46,989 nucleotides of DNA from Streptomyces hygroscopicus subsp. hygroscopicus. GTDB taxonomy: Bacteria > Actinomycetota > Actinomycetes > Streptomycetales > Streptomycetaceae. A model generated the notes under the pieces. The model had not been told where the DNA came from, made no database searches, and worked only from the letters and a program-made list of their open reading frames with translations. A program made the position numbers and the translations under genes. The first letter of the stretch is position 1, and every line of letters begins with the position of its first letter. Shown piece after piece: positions 16,133 to 26,300 of the stretch. The DNA lies in NCBI RefSeq assembly GCF_001553455.1, contig NZ_BBOX01000027.1:1-46989 (forward strand). Direction: 5' to 3'.

Positions 16133-17737
16133 TCAGGACAGCCAGGTGTCGTGGAACTGGAGCCGGGAGGACGCCTCGAAGTCCAGGTCGTGGACCTTCC
16201 CCGAGACTCCGACCACGGTGGTGAGCTCGAAGACCGGCACCTGGTAGCCCTTCTCCAGCACCAGGGCCTGGGCGCGGGCGGCGTACCCGGCGCGCCGCGC
16301 GGCGTCGGCCGTGGCCGACTGCTCGTCGAGCACCGCGTCGAGCGCGGAGTCGTGCAGCCGGGAGAGGTTCAGGCCCTTGCTGGAGAAGGAGGTGCGCAGG
16401 ATGTCGGGGTCGACCCGGGTGGTGTTGCCCCACGCGTAGTCGTAGTCGCCCTTCTGCCGGACCTGGACGTAGTCCCCGATGGAGGTGGACTTCAGGGTGA
16501 TCTGGACGCCGATCTTCTTCAGCTGCTGCTGGATCAGCTCCAGCGCGGTCTGGTTGGGGCCGAAGTTGGTGGCCCAGACGACCTTGAGGGAGAGCTTTTG
16601 GCCGTCCTTGACCCGGATCCCGCCGGGGCCGGGCTTCCAGCCCGCCTCGTCCAGCAGCTTCCTGGCCCGGTCCGGGGCGTAAGCCAGCCGGTCGCCGAGG
16701 TTCTGGTACGCGGTGGTGGTGGACGCCAGCGCGCTGGTGGCCGGCTGGTAGCGGCGGCTGAGAACGGTGTCGACCACCTCCTTGCGGTTCACGCCCAGCT
16801 GGATGGCCTGGCGGACCCTGGCGTCCCGGGTGAGCGGGCGGGCGGTGTTGGCCGTCAGGGCGAACGGCACCCCGGGGTTGGCGCGGCTGAGCAGGGTGAA
16901 CCCGGCGGCCTTCAGCCCGTCCTCGTCCTGCGGCGCGACCCCGCCGATGGCATCGGCCTGCCCGGACTGGAGGGAGCCGGTGCGCACCCCGGACTCGGGC
17001 ACCACCTTGAAGGAGATCCGCTCCAGATAGGCCGGGCCCTTCTTGCGCCACAGCGACGAGCCCCAGCTGTAGCCCGCGCGGCGGCGTTCCTCGACCGACT
17101 TGTTCGGGGTGTAGTCGACGAGGGTGAAGGGGCCGGAGCCGACGATGTGGTCGGTGCAGCGCTTCGCCGCCGGGAGCCGGGTCGTGGACCGGGCGAGCAG
17201 GCCGAGCGTGAAGGTGGAGGTGGCCTGGAGGAACTGCGCGTTGGGCGCCTTGAACGTCACCCGCGCGGTGTTCTTGTCGACCACGGTCGTGCCCCGGTAT
17301 CCGGCCAGATAGCTGGCGCCCAGCACCGACTTGGCCCCGAGCCGCACGATGCCGTCGAAGTTGTCCTTCACGGCGCGGGCGTCGACCGGGGTCCCGTCGC
17401 TGAAGGTGGCGCCGCCGCGCAGGTGGAAGGTGAAGGTGGTGGCGTCCTTGCTCACCTCCCAGCTCCTGGCGAGCCAGGGCACGATCTTCCCGGTCTTCGG
17501 GTCCTGGTCGGTGAGGGAGTCGACCAGCTGCCGGGCGGGGTAGATGGCGTCGTTGTTGCCCTGCTGCTGCGGGTCGACGCAGATCGGGTCGGAGGCGAGG
17601 GCGAAGGTCAGATGGCCGCCGGAGTGCGGGGTGGAACTCCCCGTGCCGGACGCGCCGGAGGAGGAGCACGCGGTGGCGGCGAGGGACAGGGCGGTGACAA
17701 GGCCGAAAACGGCATAACTGCGGCGCGAGCCGAGCAT
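16133..17737 (-). CDS. Family-5 extracellular solute-binding lipoprotein
   Basis: 534-residue substrate-binding protein for the downstream ABC importer. It has a lipoprotein signal: basic start (GSRRS), hydrophobic core and lipobox ATAC with the lipidated Cys at residue 24. SBP_bac_5 landmarks follow: LAFALASDP-like first strand, WEVSKDATTFTFHLRGGATFSDGTPVDARAVKDNF and LGVNRKEVVDTVL. The ATG at 17737 has GGAG about 9 nt upstream and starts the signal peptide directly; the frame extends further upstream only because it overlaps the leader peptide region. First structural gene of the operon, 61 bp after the leader-peptide stop. The ligand is predicted to be an organosulfur molecule. Confidence 0.92.
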   Translation of the reverse strand: MLGSRRSYAVFGLVTALSLAATACSSSGASGTGSSTPHSGGHLTFALASDPICVDPQQQGNNDAIYPARQLVDSLTDQDPKTGKIVPWLARSWEVSKDATTFTFHLRGGATFSDGTPVDARAVKDNFDGIVRLGAKSVLGASYLAGYRGTTVVDKNTARVTFKAPNAQFLQATSTFTLGLLARSTTRLPAAKRCTDHIVGSGPFTLVDYTPNKSVEERRRAGYSWGSSLWRKKGPAYLERISFKVVPESGVRTGSLQSGQADAIGGVAPQDEDGLKAAGFTLLSRANPGVPFALTANTARPLTRDARVRQAIQLGVNRKEVVDTVLSRRYQPATSALASTTTAYQNLGDRLAYAPDRARKLLDEAGWKPGPGGIRVKDGQKLSLKVVWATNFGPNQTALELIQQQLKKIGVQITLKSTSIGDYVQVRQKGDYDYAWGNTTRVDPDILRTSFSSKGLNLSRLHDSALDAVLDEQSATADAARRAGYAARAQALVLEKGYQVPVFELTTVVGVSGKVHDLDFEASSRLQFHDTWLS

Positions 17738-17789
17738 GGGTGAGGTCTCCAGGCAGGAAGAAAGGGGGAAGAGAAAGGGCCGGGGCGAG

Positions 17790-17806
17790 AAAAAGCCGTC
17801 AACGGC
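17790..17806 (-). terminator. Candidate attenuator: small stem followed by a T run
   Basis: On the minus strand GCCG-TTGA-CGGC is followed directly by TTTTTCTC, overlapping the stop codon of the leader peptide. T runs are rare in this DNA. Ribosomes stalled at the Cys codon four codons before the stop would cover it. The stem is short, so this is tentative. Confidence 0.35.
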
Positions 17807-17888
17807 CCTGACAGATCGCGCTGGAGACGCGGTGCAGATCGATGTGGCGACGGGCGGTGAGCGAGATGGCGTGGTCCGGGTAGGACAT
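17799..17888 (-). CDS. Cysteine-containing leader peptide (29 aa) of a sulfur-type operon
   Basis: A 29-codon open frame starts with ATG at 17888, preceded by AGGAGGGGG about 11 nt upstream. It contains the segment TARRHIDLHRVSSAIC, then ends QGR and TGA. Peptides with the RRHIDL.RVSSA.C pattern are annotated as leader peptides upstream of sulfate, sulfonate and other sulfur-assimilation operons in Streptomyces. There the single Cys codon is thought to sense charged Cys-tRNA. The position, 61 bp before the binding-protein start and just after the glpD terminator, fits an operon leader. It is too short for normal gene callers. Family recognition is from memory; the regulatory mechanism is inferred. 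Confidence 0.85.
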   Translation of the reverse strand: MSYPDHAISLTARRHIDLHRVSSAICQGR

Positions 17889-17934
17889 CCCGCGCTCACC
17901 CCCTCCTGAAACTGGTTGCCGCCTCAAATTAGCA

Positions 17935-17986
17935 GTCCGGGCGGCCGGGTGAGAAGACGTTTCTTCTCACACCCGGCCGCCCGGAC
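17935..17986 (-). terminator. Strong hairpin terminator of the glycerol operon
   Basis: A 22-nt arm beginning GTCCGGGCGGCCGGGT and ending GAGAAG pairs with its complement, interrupted only by a 2-nt bulge; the loop is ACGTTT. It lies 24 bp after the glpD stop codon and separates glpFKD from the leader-peptide operon. Confidence 0.88.
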
Positions 17987-18009
17987 CCGGGAGAGCGGCC
18001 CCGCGGGGG

Positions 18010-19620
18010 TCAGGGGCGCTCGGCCAGCAGATCCTCGACCCGGCTCCGGATGTCCTCGGAGTCCAGGCCGCGGATGGTCAGGGTGGTGCGGCGGCGCAGG
18101 ACGTCGTCCGCGGTGCGCGCCCACTCGTAGTCCCGGGCGTAGACCACCTGCGCCCAGATCTCCGGGGCGTCCGGGTGGATGCGCTCCGCGAGCGCCGGGT
18201 CACCGGCGGCCAGCCGGGCGATGTCGAAGGAGAGCGAGCCGTAGTGGGTGGCCAGGTGGCGGGCGGTGTCGGCGGCCATGCGCGGGCCGGGGGTGCCGCC
18301 GTCCACCAGCAGCCGGTGCTCGACGGCGTGCGGATTGGCAAGACCGGGCAGCGGCATGTGCTTGGGCAGCTGCTTGACCGGCTCCATGTCGTCGGCGAGC
18401 GGACGGCCCGGCAGCTGGGCGAGCTTGGTCATCACGGTGCGGCCGATGTGGCGGAAGGTGGTCCACTTGCCGCCGGCTATGGAGAGCATCCCGCCCCGGC
18501 CCTCGGTGACCACCGTCTCCCGCTTGGCCTTGGCGGTGTCGCCGGGGCCGCCGGGCAGCACCCGCAGCCCCGCGAACGAGTAGGTGATCAGATCGCGGGA
18601 GAGCTGCTGGTCGCGGACGGAGAAGGCGGCCTCGTCCAGGATCTGGGCGATGTCCTTCTCGGTCACCGCGACATCGGCCGGGTCGCCCTCGAACTCCTCG
18701 TCCGTGGTGCCCAGCAGCAGCATGTCCTCCCAGGGGAGGGCGAAGGTGATGCGGTACTTGTCGATCGGGGTCGCCAGCGCCGCCCGCCACGGGGAGGTGC
18801 GCTTGAGGACCAGGTGGGCGCCCTTGGACAGGCGGATCGACGGTGCCGCGTTCGGGTCCTCCATCCGGCGCAGATGGTCCACCCAGGGGCCGGTGGCGTT
18901 GAGCACCAGACGGGCGCTCACCCCGAACTCGGTGCCGTCGGTGCGGTCCTTGAGCTCGGCGCCGGTGACCCGGCCGTCGTTCTTCCGCAGGCCCACCACC
19001 TCGGCGTGGTTGAGGACGGTGGCGCCCGCTTCCACGGCCGCCCGGACCGTCATCAGGGCCATCCGGCTGTCGTTCATCTGGCCGTCGCCGTAGACCGCGA
19101 CCGCCTTGAGGTTCTCGGTGCGCAGCTCCGGCACGTCGCGTGCGGCCCGGTCGGCGCCGATGACGTGCCCGACGCCGTCCCGGAAGGCCGAGAGCGCCGA
19201 ATAGGCGAAGACGCCCGCGCCCAGCTTGGCCGCGCCGTGCGGACCGCCCTTGTAGACCGGCAGGTAGAAGGTGAGCGGGTTGGACAGGTGCGGGGCGACG
19301 GTGCGGGAGACCGCGCGCCGCTCGAAGTGGTTCTCGGCGACCAGCTTGACCGCGCCGGTCTGGAGATAGCGCAGGCCGCCGTGGAGCAGCTTGGAGGAGG
19401 CGGAGGAGGTGGCGCCGGCGAAGTCACCGGCGTCCACCATCGCCACCCGCAGCCCGGACTGGGCGGCGTGCCAGGCAGTGGTGATGCCCAGGATGCCGCC
19501 GCCGATCACCAGGAGGTCGTACGTTGCCTTGGAGAGCTGTTCCCGGGTTTCGGCTCGGCTCGGGTTCGAACCGGCAGCCGGGTGCGTTCCGAGGGCCGGA
19601 ACGCATCGCAGGGTGGTCAT
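18010..19620 (-). CDS. glpD: Glycerol-3-phosphate dehydrogenase (FAD-dependent)
   Basis: 536-residue GlpD oxidises sn-glycerol-3-phosphate to dihydroxyacetone phosphate at the membrane, passing electrons to quinone. The FAD-binding motif VIGGGILG is at about residue 38, followed by DAGDFAGATSSASSKLLHGGLRYL, the family signature. The C-terminal DAO_C domain continues to the stop. The N-terminal 30 residues before the Rossmann fold are somewhat long. The ATG at 19620 has GAGGAG 7 nt upstream and lies 4 bp after the glpK stop, so the two are co-transcribed. It is the last gene of the GylR-controlled operon. Confidence 0.95.
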   Translation of the reverse strand: MTTLRCVPALGTHPAAGSNPSRAETREQLSKATYDLLVIGGGILGITTAWHAAQSGLRVAMVDAGDFAGATSSASSKLLHGGLRYLQTGAVKLVAENHFERRAVSRTVAPHLSNPLTFYLPVYKGGPHGAAKLGAGVFAYSALSAFRDGVGHVIGADRAARDVPELRTENLKAVAVYGDGQMNDSRMALMTVRAAVEAGATVLNHAEVVGLRKNDGRVTGAELKDRTDGTEFGVSARLVLNATGPWVDHLRRMEDPNAAPSIRLSKGAHLVLKRTSPWRAALATPIDKYRITFALPWEDMLLLGTTDEEFEGDPADVAVTEKDIAQILDEAAFSVRDQQLSRDLITYSFAGLRVLPGGPGDTAKAKRETVVTEGRGGMLSIAGGKWTTFRHIGRTVMTKLAQLPGRPLADDMEPVKQLPKHMPLPGLANPHAVEHRLLVDGGTPGPRMAADTARHLATHYGSLSFDIARLAAGDPALAERIHPDAPEIWAQVVYARDYEWARTADDVLRRRTTLTIRGLDSEDIRSRVEDLLAERP

Positions 19621-19624
19621 GTGG

Positions 19625-21172
19625 TTACTCCTCGTCCTCGATCCAGCCCATGGTCCGCTGCACGGCCTTGAGCCAGTTCTTGTACTCGCGGTCGCGAACG
19701 TCCGCGTCCATTCGGGGGGTCCATTCGGCCGCCCGGCGCCAGTTGGCGCGCAGGGCGTCGGTGTCCGGCCAGAAGCCCACGGCCAGACCCGCGGCGTAGG
19801 CGGCGCCGAGGCAGGTGGTCTCGGCGACCATCGGGCGCACCACGGGGGCGTCCAGGGCGTCCGAGAGGGTCTGCATCAGCAGGTTGTTGGAGGTCATGCC
19901 GCCGTCGACCTTCAGGGCGGTGAGCTCGACCCCGGAGTCCTTGGTCATCGCGTCGACGATCTCGCGGGTCTGCCAGGCGGTGGCCTCGAGCACGGCACGG
20001 GCGATGTGCGCCTTGGTGACGTAGCGGGTCAGGCCCGCGATCACGCCTCGGGCGTCGGACCGCCAGTACGGGGCGAACAGGCCCGAGAAGGCCGGTACGA
20101 AGTAGGCGCCGCCGTTGTCCTCGACCGAGCTGGCGAGGGTCTCGATCTCGGCGGCGCTGTTGATCAGGCCCATCTGGTCGCGCATCCACTGCACCAGCGA
20201 ACCGGTGACCGCGATCGAGCCCTCCAGGGCGTAGACCGGCTTCTCGTCGCCGATCCGGTAGCCGACCGTGGTCAGCAGGCCGTTGTAGGAGTTGACCGGC
20301 TTGTCGCCGGTGTTCATCAGCAGGAAGGTGCCGGTGCCGTAGGTCGACTTGGCCTCGCCCTCGGCGTAACAGGTCTGGCCGAAGAGGGCCGCCTGCTGGT
20401 CGCCGAGCGCGGAGGCGACCGGTACGCCCGCCAGGATGCCCTCGGCCGTGTGCCCGTACACCTCGGCGGAGGAGCGGATCCGCGGCAGCACCGCGGCCGG
20501 GATCTCCATCGAGGACAGGATCTTCTGGTCCCAGTCGAGGGTGTGCAGGTTCATCAGGAGGGTGCGGGAGGCGTTGGTGACATCGGTGACGTGCACACCG
20601 CCGTTGACACCGCCGGTCAGGTTCCAGATGACCCAGGAGTCCATGGTGCCGAAGAGGATGTCGCCCGCCTCGGCCCGCTCGCGCAGCCCCTCGACGTTGT
20701 CGAGCAGCCAGCGGATCTTGGGGCCGGCGAAGTAGGAGGCCAGCGGGAGGCCGGTCTCCCGGCGGAAGCGGTCCTGGCCGACGTTGCGGCCGAGCTCGCG
20801 GCAGAGGGCGTCGGTGCGGGTGTCCTGCCAGACGAGGGCGTTGTGCACCGGCTCACCGGTGTTCTTGTCCCACAGCAGGGTCGTCTCGCGCTGGTTGGTG
20901 ATGCCGATCGCCTTGACGTCGGCGGCGGTGATCCCGGCCTTGGTGATGGCGCCGGTGACGACCTCCTGGACGTTCTCCCAGATCTCGGTGGCGTTGTGCT
21001 CCACCCAGCCGGGCTTGGGGAAGATCTGCTCGTGCTCCTTCTGGTCCACCGAGACGATGCGGCCGTCGCGGTCGAAGACGATGCAGCGGCTGGAGGTGGT
21101 GCCCTGGTCGATGGCCGCGATGAAGGGGCCCTGACCGTGGGAGGACGCGCTCGTGGTGTGGGTGTCGGTCAT
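19625..21172 (-). CDS. glpK: Glycerol kinase
   Basis: 515-residue FGGY-family kinase phosphorylating glycerol to sn-glycerol-3-phosphate. Motifs: [16 protein letters not shown] (N-terminal phosphate-binding loop), [39 protein letters not shown] and [13 protein letters not shown] near the C terminus. I chose the ATG at 21172 (MTDTHTT), with GGAGAG upstream; the frame extends further but without homology. It is 34 bp from glpF and 4 bp from glpD. Length and motif order are normal for the family. Confidence 0.96.
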   Translation of the reverse strand: MTDTHTTSASSHGQGPFIAAIDQGTTSSRCIVFDRDGRIVSVDQKEHEQIFPKPGWVEHNATEIWENVQEVVTGAITKAGITAADVKAIGITNQRETTLLWDKNTGEPVHNALVWQDTRTDALCRELGRNVGQDRFRRETGLPLASYFAGPKIRWLLDNVEGLRERAEAGDILFGTMDSWVIWNLTGGVNGGVHVTDVTNASRTLLMNLHTLDWDQKILSSMEIPAAVLPRIRSSAEVYGHTAEGILAGVPVASALGDQQAALFGQTCYAEGEAKSTYGTGTFLLMNTGDKPVNSYNGLLTTVGYRIGDEKPVYALEGSIAVTGSLVQWMRDQMGLINSAAEIETLASSVEDNGGAYFVPAFSGLFAPYWRSDARGVIAGLTRYVTKAHIARAVLEATAWQTREIVDAMTKDSGVELTALKVDGGMTSNNLLMQTLSDALDAPVVRPMVAETTCLGAAYAAGLAVGFWPDTDALRANWRRAAEWTPRMDADVRDREYKNWLKAVQRTMGWIEDEE

Positions 21173-21206
21173 GGTCTGCTGCTCTCCTGCGAGTGGTGGG
21201 GGTGGA

Positions 21207-22001
21207 CTAGGCGAAGGCGATCTCGTAGATCCCGCCGGCGATGGCGCCGCCGATGAGCGGGCCGACGACCGGGATCCAGGCATAGCCCCAGTCCGAGCCG
21301 CCCTTGTTGGGCAGCGGCAGGAGGGCGTGGACGATCCGGGGGCCGAGGTCACGTGCCGGGTTGATGGCGTAACCGGTCGGGCCGCCGAGTGAGAGGCCGA
21401 TGCTGACCACCACGAAGGCGGTGATCAGGACGCCGATGACACCCAGGCCCTTGCCGTCGCCGTTGAGCCCCTGGGTGAGGATGGCGAGCACCAGCACGGT
21501 GGTGGCGATGATCTCGGTGGCCAGGTTCTGCGCGGCGTTGCGGATCTCCGGGCCGGTGGAGAAGACGCCCAGCACCGGGCCGGGGCCGGTGACCGTCCCC
21601 CGGTCCGCCGCCGCCGTGTCCTGGGCGCCCGGGCCGCCGACGATCTCGCGGTCGGTGAGATGGGCGTGGAAGTGGCCGAGGTAGGCGACCCAGACCAGCG
21701 CCGCGCCGATGACGGCGCCGAGCATCTGCCCGAGGAAGTAGACGGGCACGTCGCTCCACTTGGTGCCGCCCTCGATGGCGAGGCCGAGCGTCACCGCCGG
21801 GTTGAGCTGGGCCCCCGAGAGCGGGGCCGAGATGTAGGCGCCGGTGAGCACGGCGAAGCCCCACCCGAAGGCGATGGCGACCCACCCGGCGTCGAACGCC
21901 TTGGACCGCTTCAAGACGACGCCGGCGACGACACCACCGCCGAGCAGAATGAGTACGGCGGTACCGATGGTCTCGCCGATGAAGATGTCGGAGCTGGACA
22001 C
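21207..22001 (-). CDS. glpF: Glycerol uptake facilitator (aquaglyceroporin, MIP family)
   Basis: 264-residue membrane channel for glycerol. Six helices and two half-helix NPA motifs are visible: QLNPAVTLG in the first half and [11 protein letters not shown] in the second, where Arg and Asp form the glycerol selectivity region. A longer extracellular loop contains an Ala/Gly-rich insertion ([13 protein letters not shown]). The GTG at 22001 has AAGGAG 6 nt upstream. It is the first gene of glpF-glpK-glpD and is preceded by candidate GylR operators. Confidence 0.95.
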   Translation of the reverse strand: MSSSDIFIGETIGTAVLILLGGGVVAGVVLKRSKAFDAGWVAIAFGWGFAVLTGAYISAPLSGAQLNPAVTLGLAIEGGTKWSDVPVYFLGQMLGAVIGAALVWVAYLGHFHAHLTDREIVGGPGAQDTAAADRGTVTGPGPVLGVFSTGPEIRNAAQNLATEIIATTVLVLAILTQGLNGDGKGLGVIGVLITAFVVVSIGLSLGGPTGYAINPARDLGPRIVHALLPLPNKGGSDWGYAWIPVVGPLIGGAIAGGIYEIAFA

Positions 22002-22110
22002 CCGCGACTCCTTTGTCCTTCGTCCAGGGGAAGGCGAACCCCCCGGGTCTTGCCGGACGGTCCGCGCCCTCGTGGGAGGGCGTTGGTCGGTCCGCGGCGA
22101 CTCCACCATA

Positions 22111-22146
22111 GCGAATATTGTCGTTTGGTGTTCGGCAATGCCGACC
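22111..22146. promoter_or_regulatory. Candidate GylR operators upstream of glpF
   Basis: GTTCGGCAATGCCGACC (22130-22146) matches the site before gylR (23102-23118) at 14 of 17 positions and is nearly palindromic. A related half site, CGACAATATTCGC on the minus strand (22111-22123), lies beside it. Both sit in the glpF promoter region, about 110-145 bp upstream of the start. The rest of the 22002-22314 interval shows no gene. Confidence 0.6.
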
Positions 22147-22314
22147 GATGAACGGCAGTTTTCTTCACCCGGAAGACCCCGTCAAGGGTCGTGTGAAGGA
22201 AAAATCGCGCCTATGTGAAACCGTGATGAAGCAGGTCATGCGGGGACATGGGGGCAGATCGGTCCCGGTCGGCACGATTCGGCCCGCGCCGCGCGATGTG
22301 ATCCCGGACACGGT

Positions 22315-23082
22315 TCAGAAGCGGCGCAGCGCGCCCAGGTCCCGGGAGACCGCGCGGGCGCAGTCCCGTACGGCGGCCACCAGATCCGAGCGCAGCTCCC
22401 CGTCGGCGCACACCCGCTCGACCGCGCCCGTGATCCCCACCGCGCCCACCGGCAGCCGGCGCCGGTCGTGGATGGGCGCCGCGACCGACGCCACCCCCTC
22501 CCAGGTCTCCTCCACGTCGGAGCCCCAGCCGCGCGCCCGGGTCAGGTCCAGCACGTCCTCGAACTCGCTCGCCCCGGTCACCGTGCGGGGGGTGAACGCC
22601 TTGCGCTCGGCCTCGGTCACCTCGCTGTGGGCGACCGGGTCGTACGCGGAGAGCACCTTGCCCAGGGCCGTGGAGTGCAGCGGGTGCATCGCGCCGACCT
22701 CCAGTACCTGGCGGCTGTCGTCCGGCCGGAAGACATGGTGGACGATCAGCACGCCCTGCTGGTGCAGTACCCCCAGGTACACGCTCTCGCCGCTGGAGCG
22801 GGCCAGGTCGTCCGTCCACACCAGGGCGCGGGCGCGCAGCTCGTGCACGTCCAGGTAGCTGTTGCCCAGGCGCAGCAGCTCCGCGCCGAGCTGGTAGCGG
22901 CCGGACGCGTCGTCCTGCTCGACGAAACCCTCCTGCTGCAGGGTGCGCAGGATGCCGTGCGCGGTGCCCTTGGCCAGCCCCAGGGTGGAGGCGATGTCGG
23001 ACAGTCCCAGACGTCGCTCACCACCGGCGAGCAGGCGTAGCATCGCGGCGGCGCGCTCCAACGACTGGATGTTCCGGGCCAT
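22315..23082 (-). CDS. gylR: IclR-family glycerol operon regulator GylR
   Basis: 255-residue IclR-type repressor. The N-terminal winged helix-turn-helix spans about residues 5-65 (ERAAAMLRLLAGGERRLGLSDIASTLGLAKGTAHGILRTL), and the C-terminal effector domain follows (HHVFRPDDSRQVLEVGAMHPLHSTALGKV and APIHDRRRLPVGAVGITG). In S. coelicolor the orthologue controls glycerol genes and its own gene, with glycerol-3-phosphate relieving repression. The ATG at 23082 has AGGAGG 6 nt upstream. A near-perfect palindrome just upstream supports autoregulation. It is divergent from metH. Confidence 0.94.
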   Translation of the reverse strand: MARNIQSLERAAAMLRLLAGGERRLGLSDIASTLGLAKGTAHGILRTLQQEGFVEQDDASGRYQLGAELLRLGNSYLDVHELRARALVWTDDLARSSGESVYLGVLHQQGVLIVHHVFRPDDSRQVLEVGAMHPLHSTALGKVLSAYDPVAHSEVTEAERKAFTPRTVTGASEFEDVLDLTRARGWGSDVEETWEGVASVAAPIHDRRRLPVGAVGITGAVERVCADGELRSDLVAAVRDCARAVSRDLGALRRF

Positions 23083-23101
23083 CGCCAACCTCCTGACTGC
23101 G

Positions 23102-23118
23102 GTTCGACAATGCTGAAC
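23102..23118. promoter_or_regulatory. Candidate GylR autoregulatory operator
   Basis: GTTCGACAATGCTGAAC is a near-perfect inverted repeat (GTTC...GAAC). It overlaps the downstream edge of a minus-strand -10-like TAGTGT (23117-23122), where a bound repressor would block gylR transcription. It matches the glpF-proximal site. Confidence 0.62.
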
Positions 23119-23319
23119 ACTATCGGTCCATGTCGACCCCGCGGTACCGCAGTCCACCCGTCGGCGGCCGACGGTCCGCCCACAGACCTCCGGGCCCGCT
23201 CTCATCCCGGCTGATGGAACGGCCACCGGAGAATGACCACTGGCGGCTACCCTGGCGTGGTGCGCCCTCCCCAGCGGGGGCGCAAAGCCGACAGCCGTCG
23301 CACTCCAGGGAGCACATCC

Positions 23320-26300
23320 ATGGCCTCGCACACGCCAACGCCCACATCCGCCGCCCGAGCCGAAGCGCTCCGCGAAGCGCTGGCCACCCGCGTGGTGGTC
23401 GCCGACGGCGCGATGGGGACGATGCTCCAGGCCCAGGAGCCCAGTCTCGACGACTTCCAGCAGCTCGAGGGCTGCAACGAGATCCTCAACATCACCCGCC
23501 CGGACATCGTCCGCTCCGTCCACGAGGCGTACTACGCCGCCGGTGTGGACTGCGTCGAGACCAACACCTTCGGCGCCAACCACGCGGCGCTCGGCGAGTA
23601 CGACATCTCCCACCGCGTCCACGAGCTCTCCGAGGCCGGCGCCCGGATCGCCCGCGAGGTCGCCGACGAGTTCGCCGCCGACGGACGGCAGCGCTGGGTG
23701 CTGGGCTCGATGGGCCCCGGCACCAAGCTGCCCACCCTCGGCCACGCCCCCTACACCACGCTGCGCGACGCCTACCAGGCCAACGCCGAAGGCATGATCA
23801 CCGGCGGTGCCGACGCCCTGCTGGTGGAGACCACCCAGGACCTGCTGCAGACCAAGGCCGCGGTTCTCGGCGCCCGCCGCGCCCTGGACGCCACCGGCGC
23901 CGACCTCCCCGTGATCTGCTCGGTCACCGTCGAGACCACCGGCACCATGCTGCTCGGCTCCGAGATCGGCGCGGCGCTCACCGCGCTGGAGCCGCTCGGC
24001 ATCGACATGATCGGCCTGAACTGCGCCACCGGCCCGGCCGAGATGAGCGAGCACCTGCGCTATCTGGCCCGCCACTCCCGGATCCCGCTGTCCTGCATGC
24101 CCAACGCGGGCCTCCCGGTGCTGGGCAAGGACGGCGCCCACTACCCCCTCACCCCGGGCGAGCTGGCCGACGCCCAGGAGACGTTCGTCCGCGAGTACGG
24201 ACTCTCCCTGGTCGGCGGCTGCTGCGGGACCACGCCCGAGCATCTGCGCCAGGTGGTCGAGCGGGTCCGCCGGCTGACCCCGGCCGAGCGCGCTCCGCGC
24301 CCCGAGCCCGGCGCCGCCTCGCTCTACCAGACCGTGCCGTTCCGCCAGGACACCTCGTACCTGGCGATCGGCGAGCGCACCAACGCCAACGGTTCCAGGA
24401 AGTTCCGCGAGGCCATGCTGGAGGGCCGCTGGGACGACTGCGTGGAGATGGCCCGGGACCAGATCCGCGAGGGCGCCCATCTGCTCGACCTGTGCGTGGA
24501 CTACGTCGGCCGGGACGGCGTCGCGGACATGGAGGAGCTGGCCGGGCGGTTCGCCACCGCCTCCACCCTCCCCATCGTCCTGGACTCCACCGAGGTCGAC
24601 GTCATCCGGGCCGGTCTGGAGAAGCTCGGCGGACGCGCGGTCATCAACTCCGTCAACTACGAGGACGGCGACGGCCCCGAGTCGCGGTTCGCCAAGGTCA
24701 CCCGGCTCGCCCAGGAGCACGGCGCCGCCCTGATCGCGCTGACCATCGACGAGGAGGGCCAGGCCCGTACGCCGGAGAAGAAGGTGGAGATCGCCGAGCG
24801 GCTGATCGCCGACCTGACCGGCAACTGGGGCATCCGCGAGGAGGACATCCTCATCGACTGCCTGACCTTCACCATCTGCACCGGTCAGGAGGAGTCCCGC
24901 AAGGACGGCATCGCCACCATCGAGGCGATCCGCGAGCTCAAGCGGCGCCACCCGGACGTCCAGACCACACTGGGCCTGTCGAACATCTCCTTCGGCCTGA
25001 ACCCGGCCGCCCGGATCGTGCTCAACTCGGTCTTCCTCGACGAATGCGTCAAGGCGGGCCTGGACTCGGCGATCGTGCACGCCTCCAAGATCCTTCCGAT
25101 CGCGCGGTTCGACGAGGAGCAGGTCACCGCCGCGCTGGACCTGATCTACGACCGCCGCTCCGAGGGCTACGACCCGCTGCAGGAGCTGATGCGGCTCTTC
25201 GAGGGCGCCACGGCCACATCGCTCAGGGCGGGCAAGGCCGAGGAGCTGGCCGCGCTGCCCCTGGACGAGCGCCTCAAGCGGCGCATCATCGACGGCGAGC
25301 GCAACGGCCTGGAGGCCGACCTCGACGAGGCCCTCCAGGAGCGCCCCGCCCTCGACATCGTCAACGAGACGCTGCTGGACGGCATGAAGGTGGTCGGCGA
25401 ACTGTTCGGCTCCGGCCAGATGCAGCTGCCGTTCGTCCTCCAGTCCGCCGAGGTCATGAAGACCGCGGTCGCCCACCTCGAACCGCACATGGAGAAGTCG
25501 GACGACGAGGGCAAGGGCACCATCGTGCTCGCCACCGTCCGCGGCGACGTCCATGACATCGGCAAGAACCTCGTGGACATCATCCTGTCCAACAACGGCT
25601 ACAACGTGGTCAACCTGGGCATCAAGCAGCCGGTCTCCGCGATCCTGGAGGCCGCCGAGGAGCACCGGGCCGACGTGATCGGCATGTCCGGGCTGCTGGT
25701 GAAGTCCACGGTGATCATGAAGGAGAACCTGGAGGAGCTCAACCAGCGCAAGCTGGCCGCCCGGTACCCCGTCATCCTCGGCGGCGCCGCGCTCACCCGC
25801 GCCTATGTCGAGCAGGACCTGCACGAGATCTACGAAGGCGAGGTGCGCTACGCCCGCGACGCCTTCGAGGGGCTGCGGCTGATGGACGCCCTCATCGCCG
25901 TCAAGCGGGGCGTGCCCGGCGCCACCCTCCCCGAGCTCCGGCAGCGCCGCGTCCCCCAGCGCGCCGCCCAGGTGCGGGAGCCGGAGCCGGAGGAGGGTCC
26001 GGCGCGCTCCGACGTGGCCACCGACAACCCCGTCCCCACCCCGCCGTTCTGGGGCACCCGCGTCGTCAAGGGCATCCAGCAGGCCGACTACGCCTCCTGG
26101 CTGGACGAGGGGGCGCTGTTCAAGGGGCAGTGGGGGCTCAAGCAGTCCCGCACCGGCGAGGGGCCCGGCTACGAGGAGCTGGTGGAGCGCGAGGGGCGGC
26201 CCCGGCTGCGCGGCTGGCTGGACCGGCTGCACACGGAGAACCTGCTGGAGGCGGCCGTCGTCTACGGCTACTTCCCGTGCGTCTCCAAGGGCGACGACCT

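Noticed and set aside
23119..23319. Possible cobalamin riboswitch before metH.
   Set aside because: A short CCACTGGCGG stretch is suggestive, but the rest of the conserved B12-box and stem layout is not seen.
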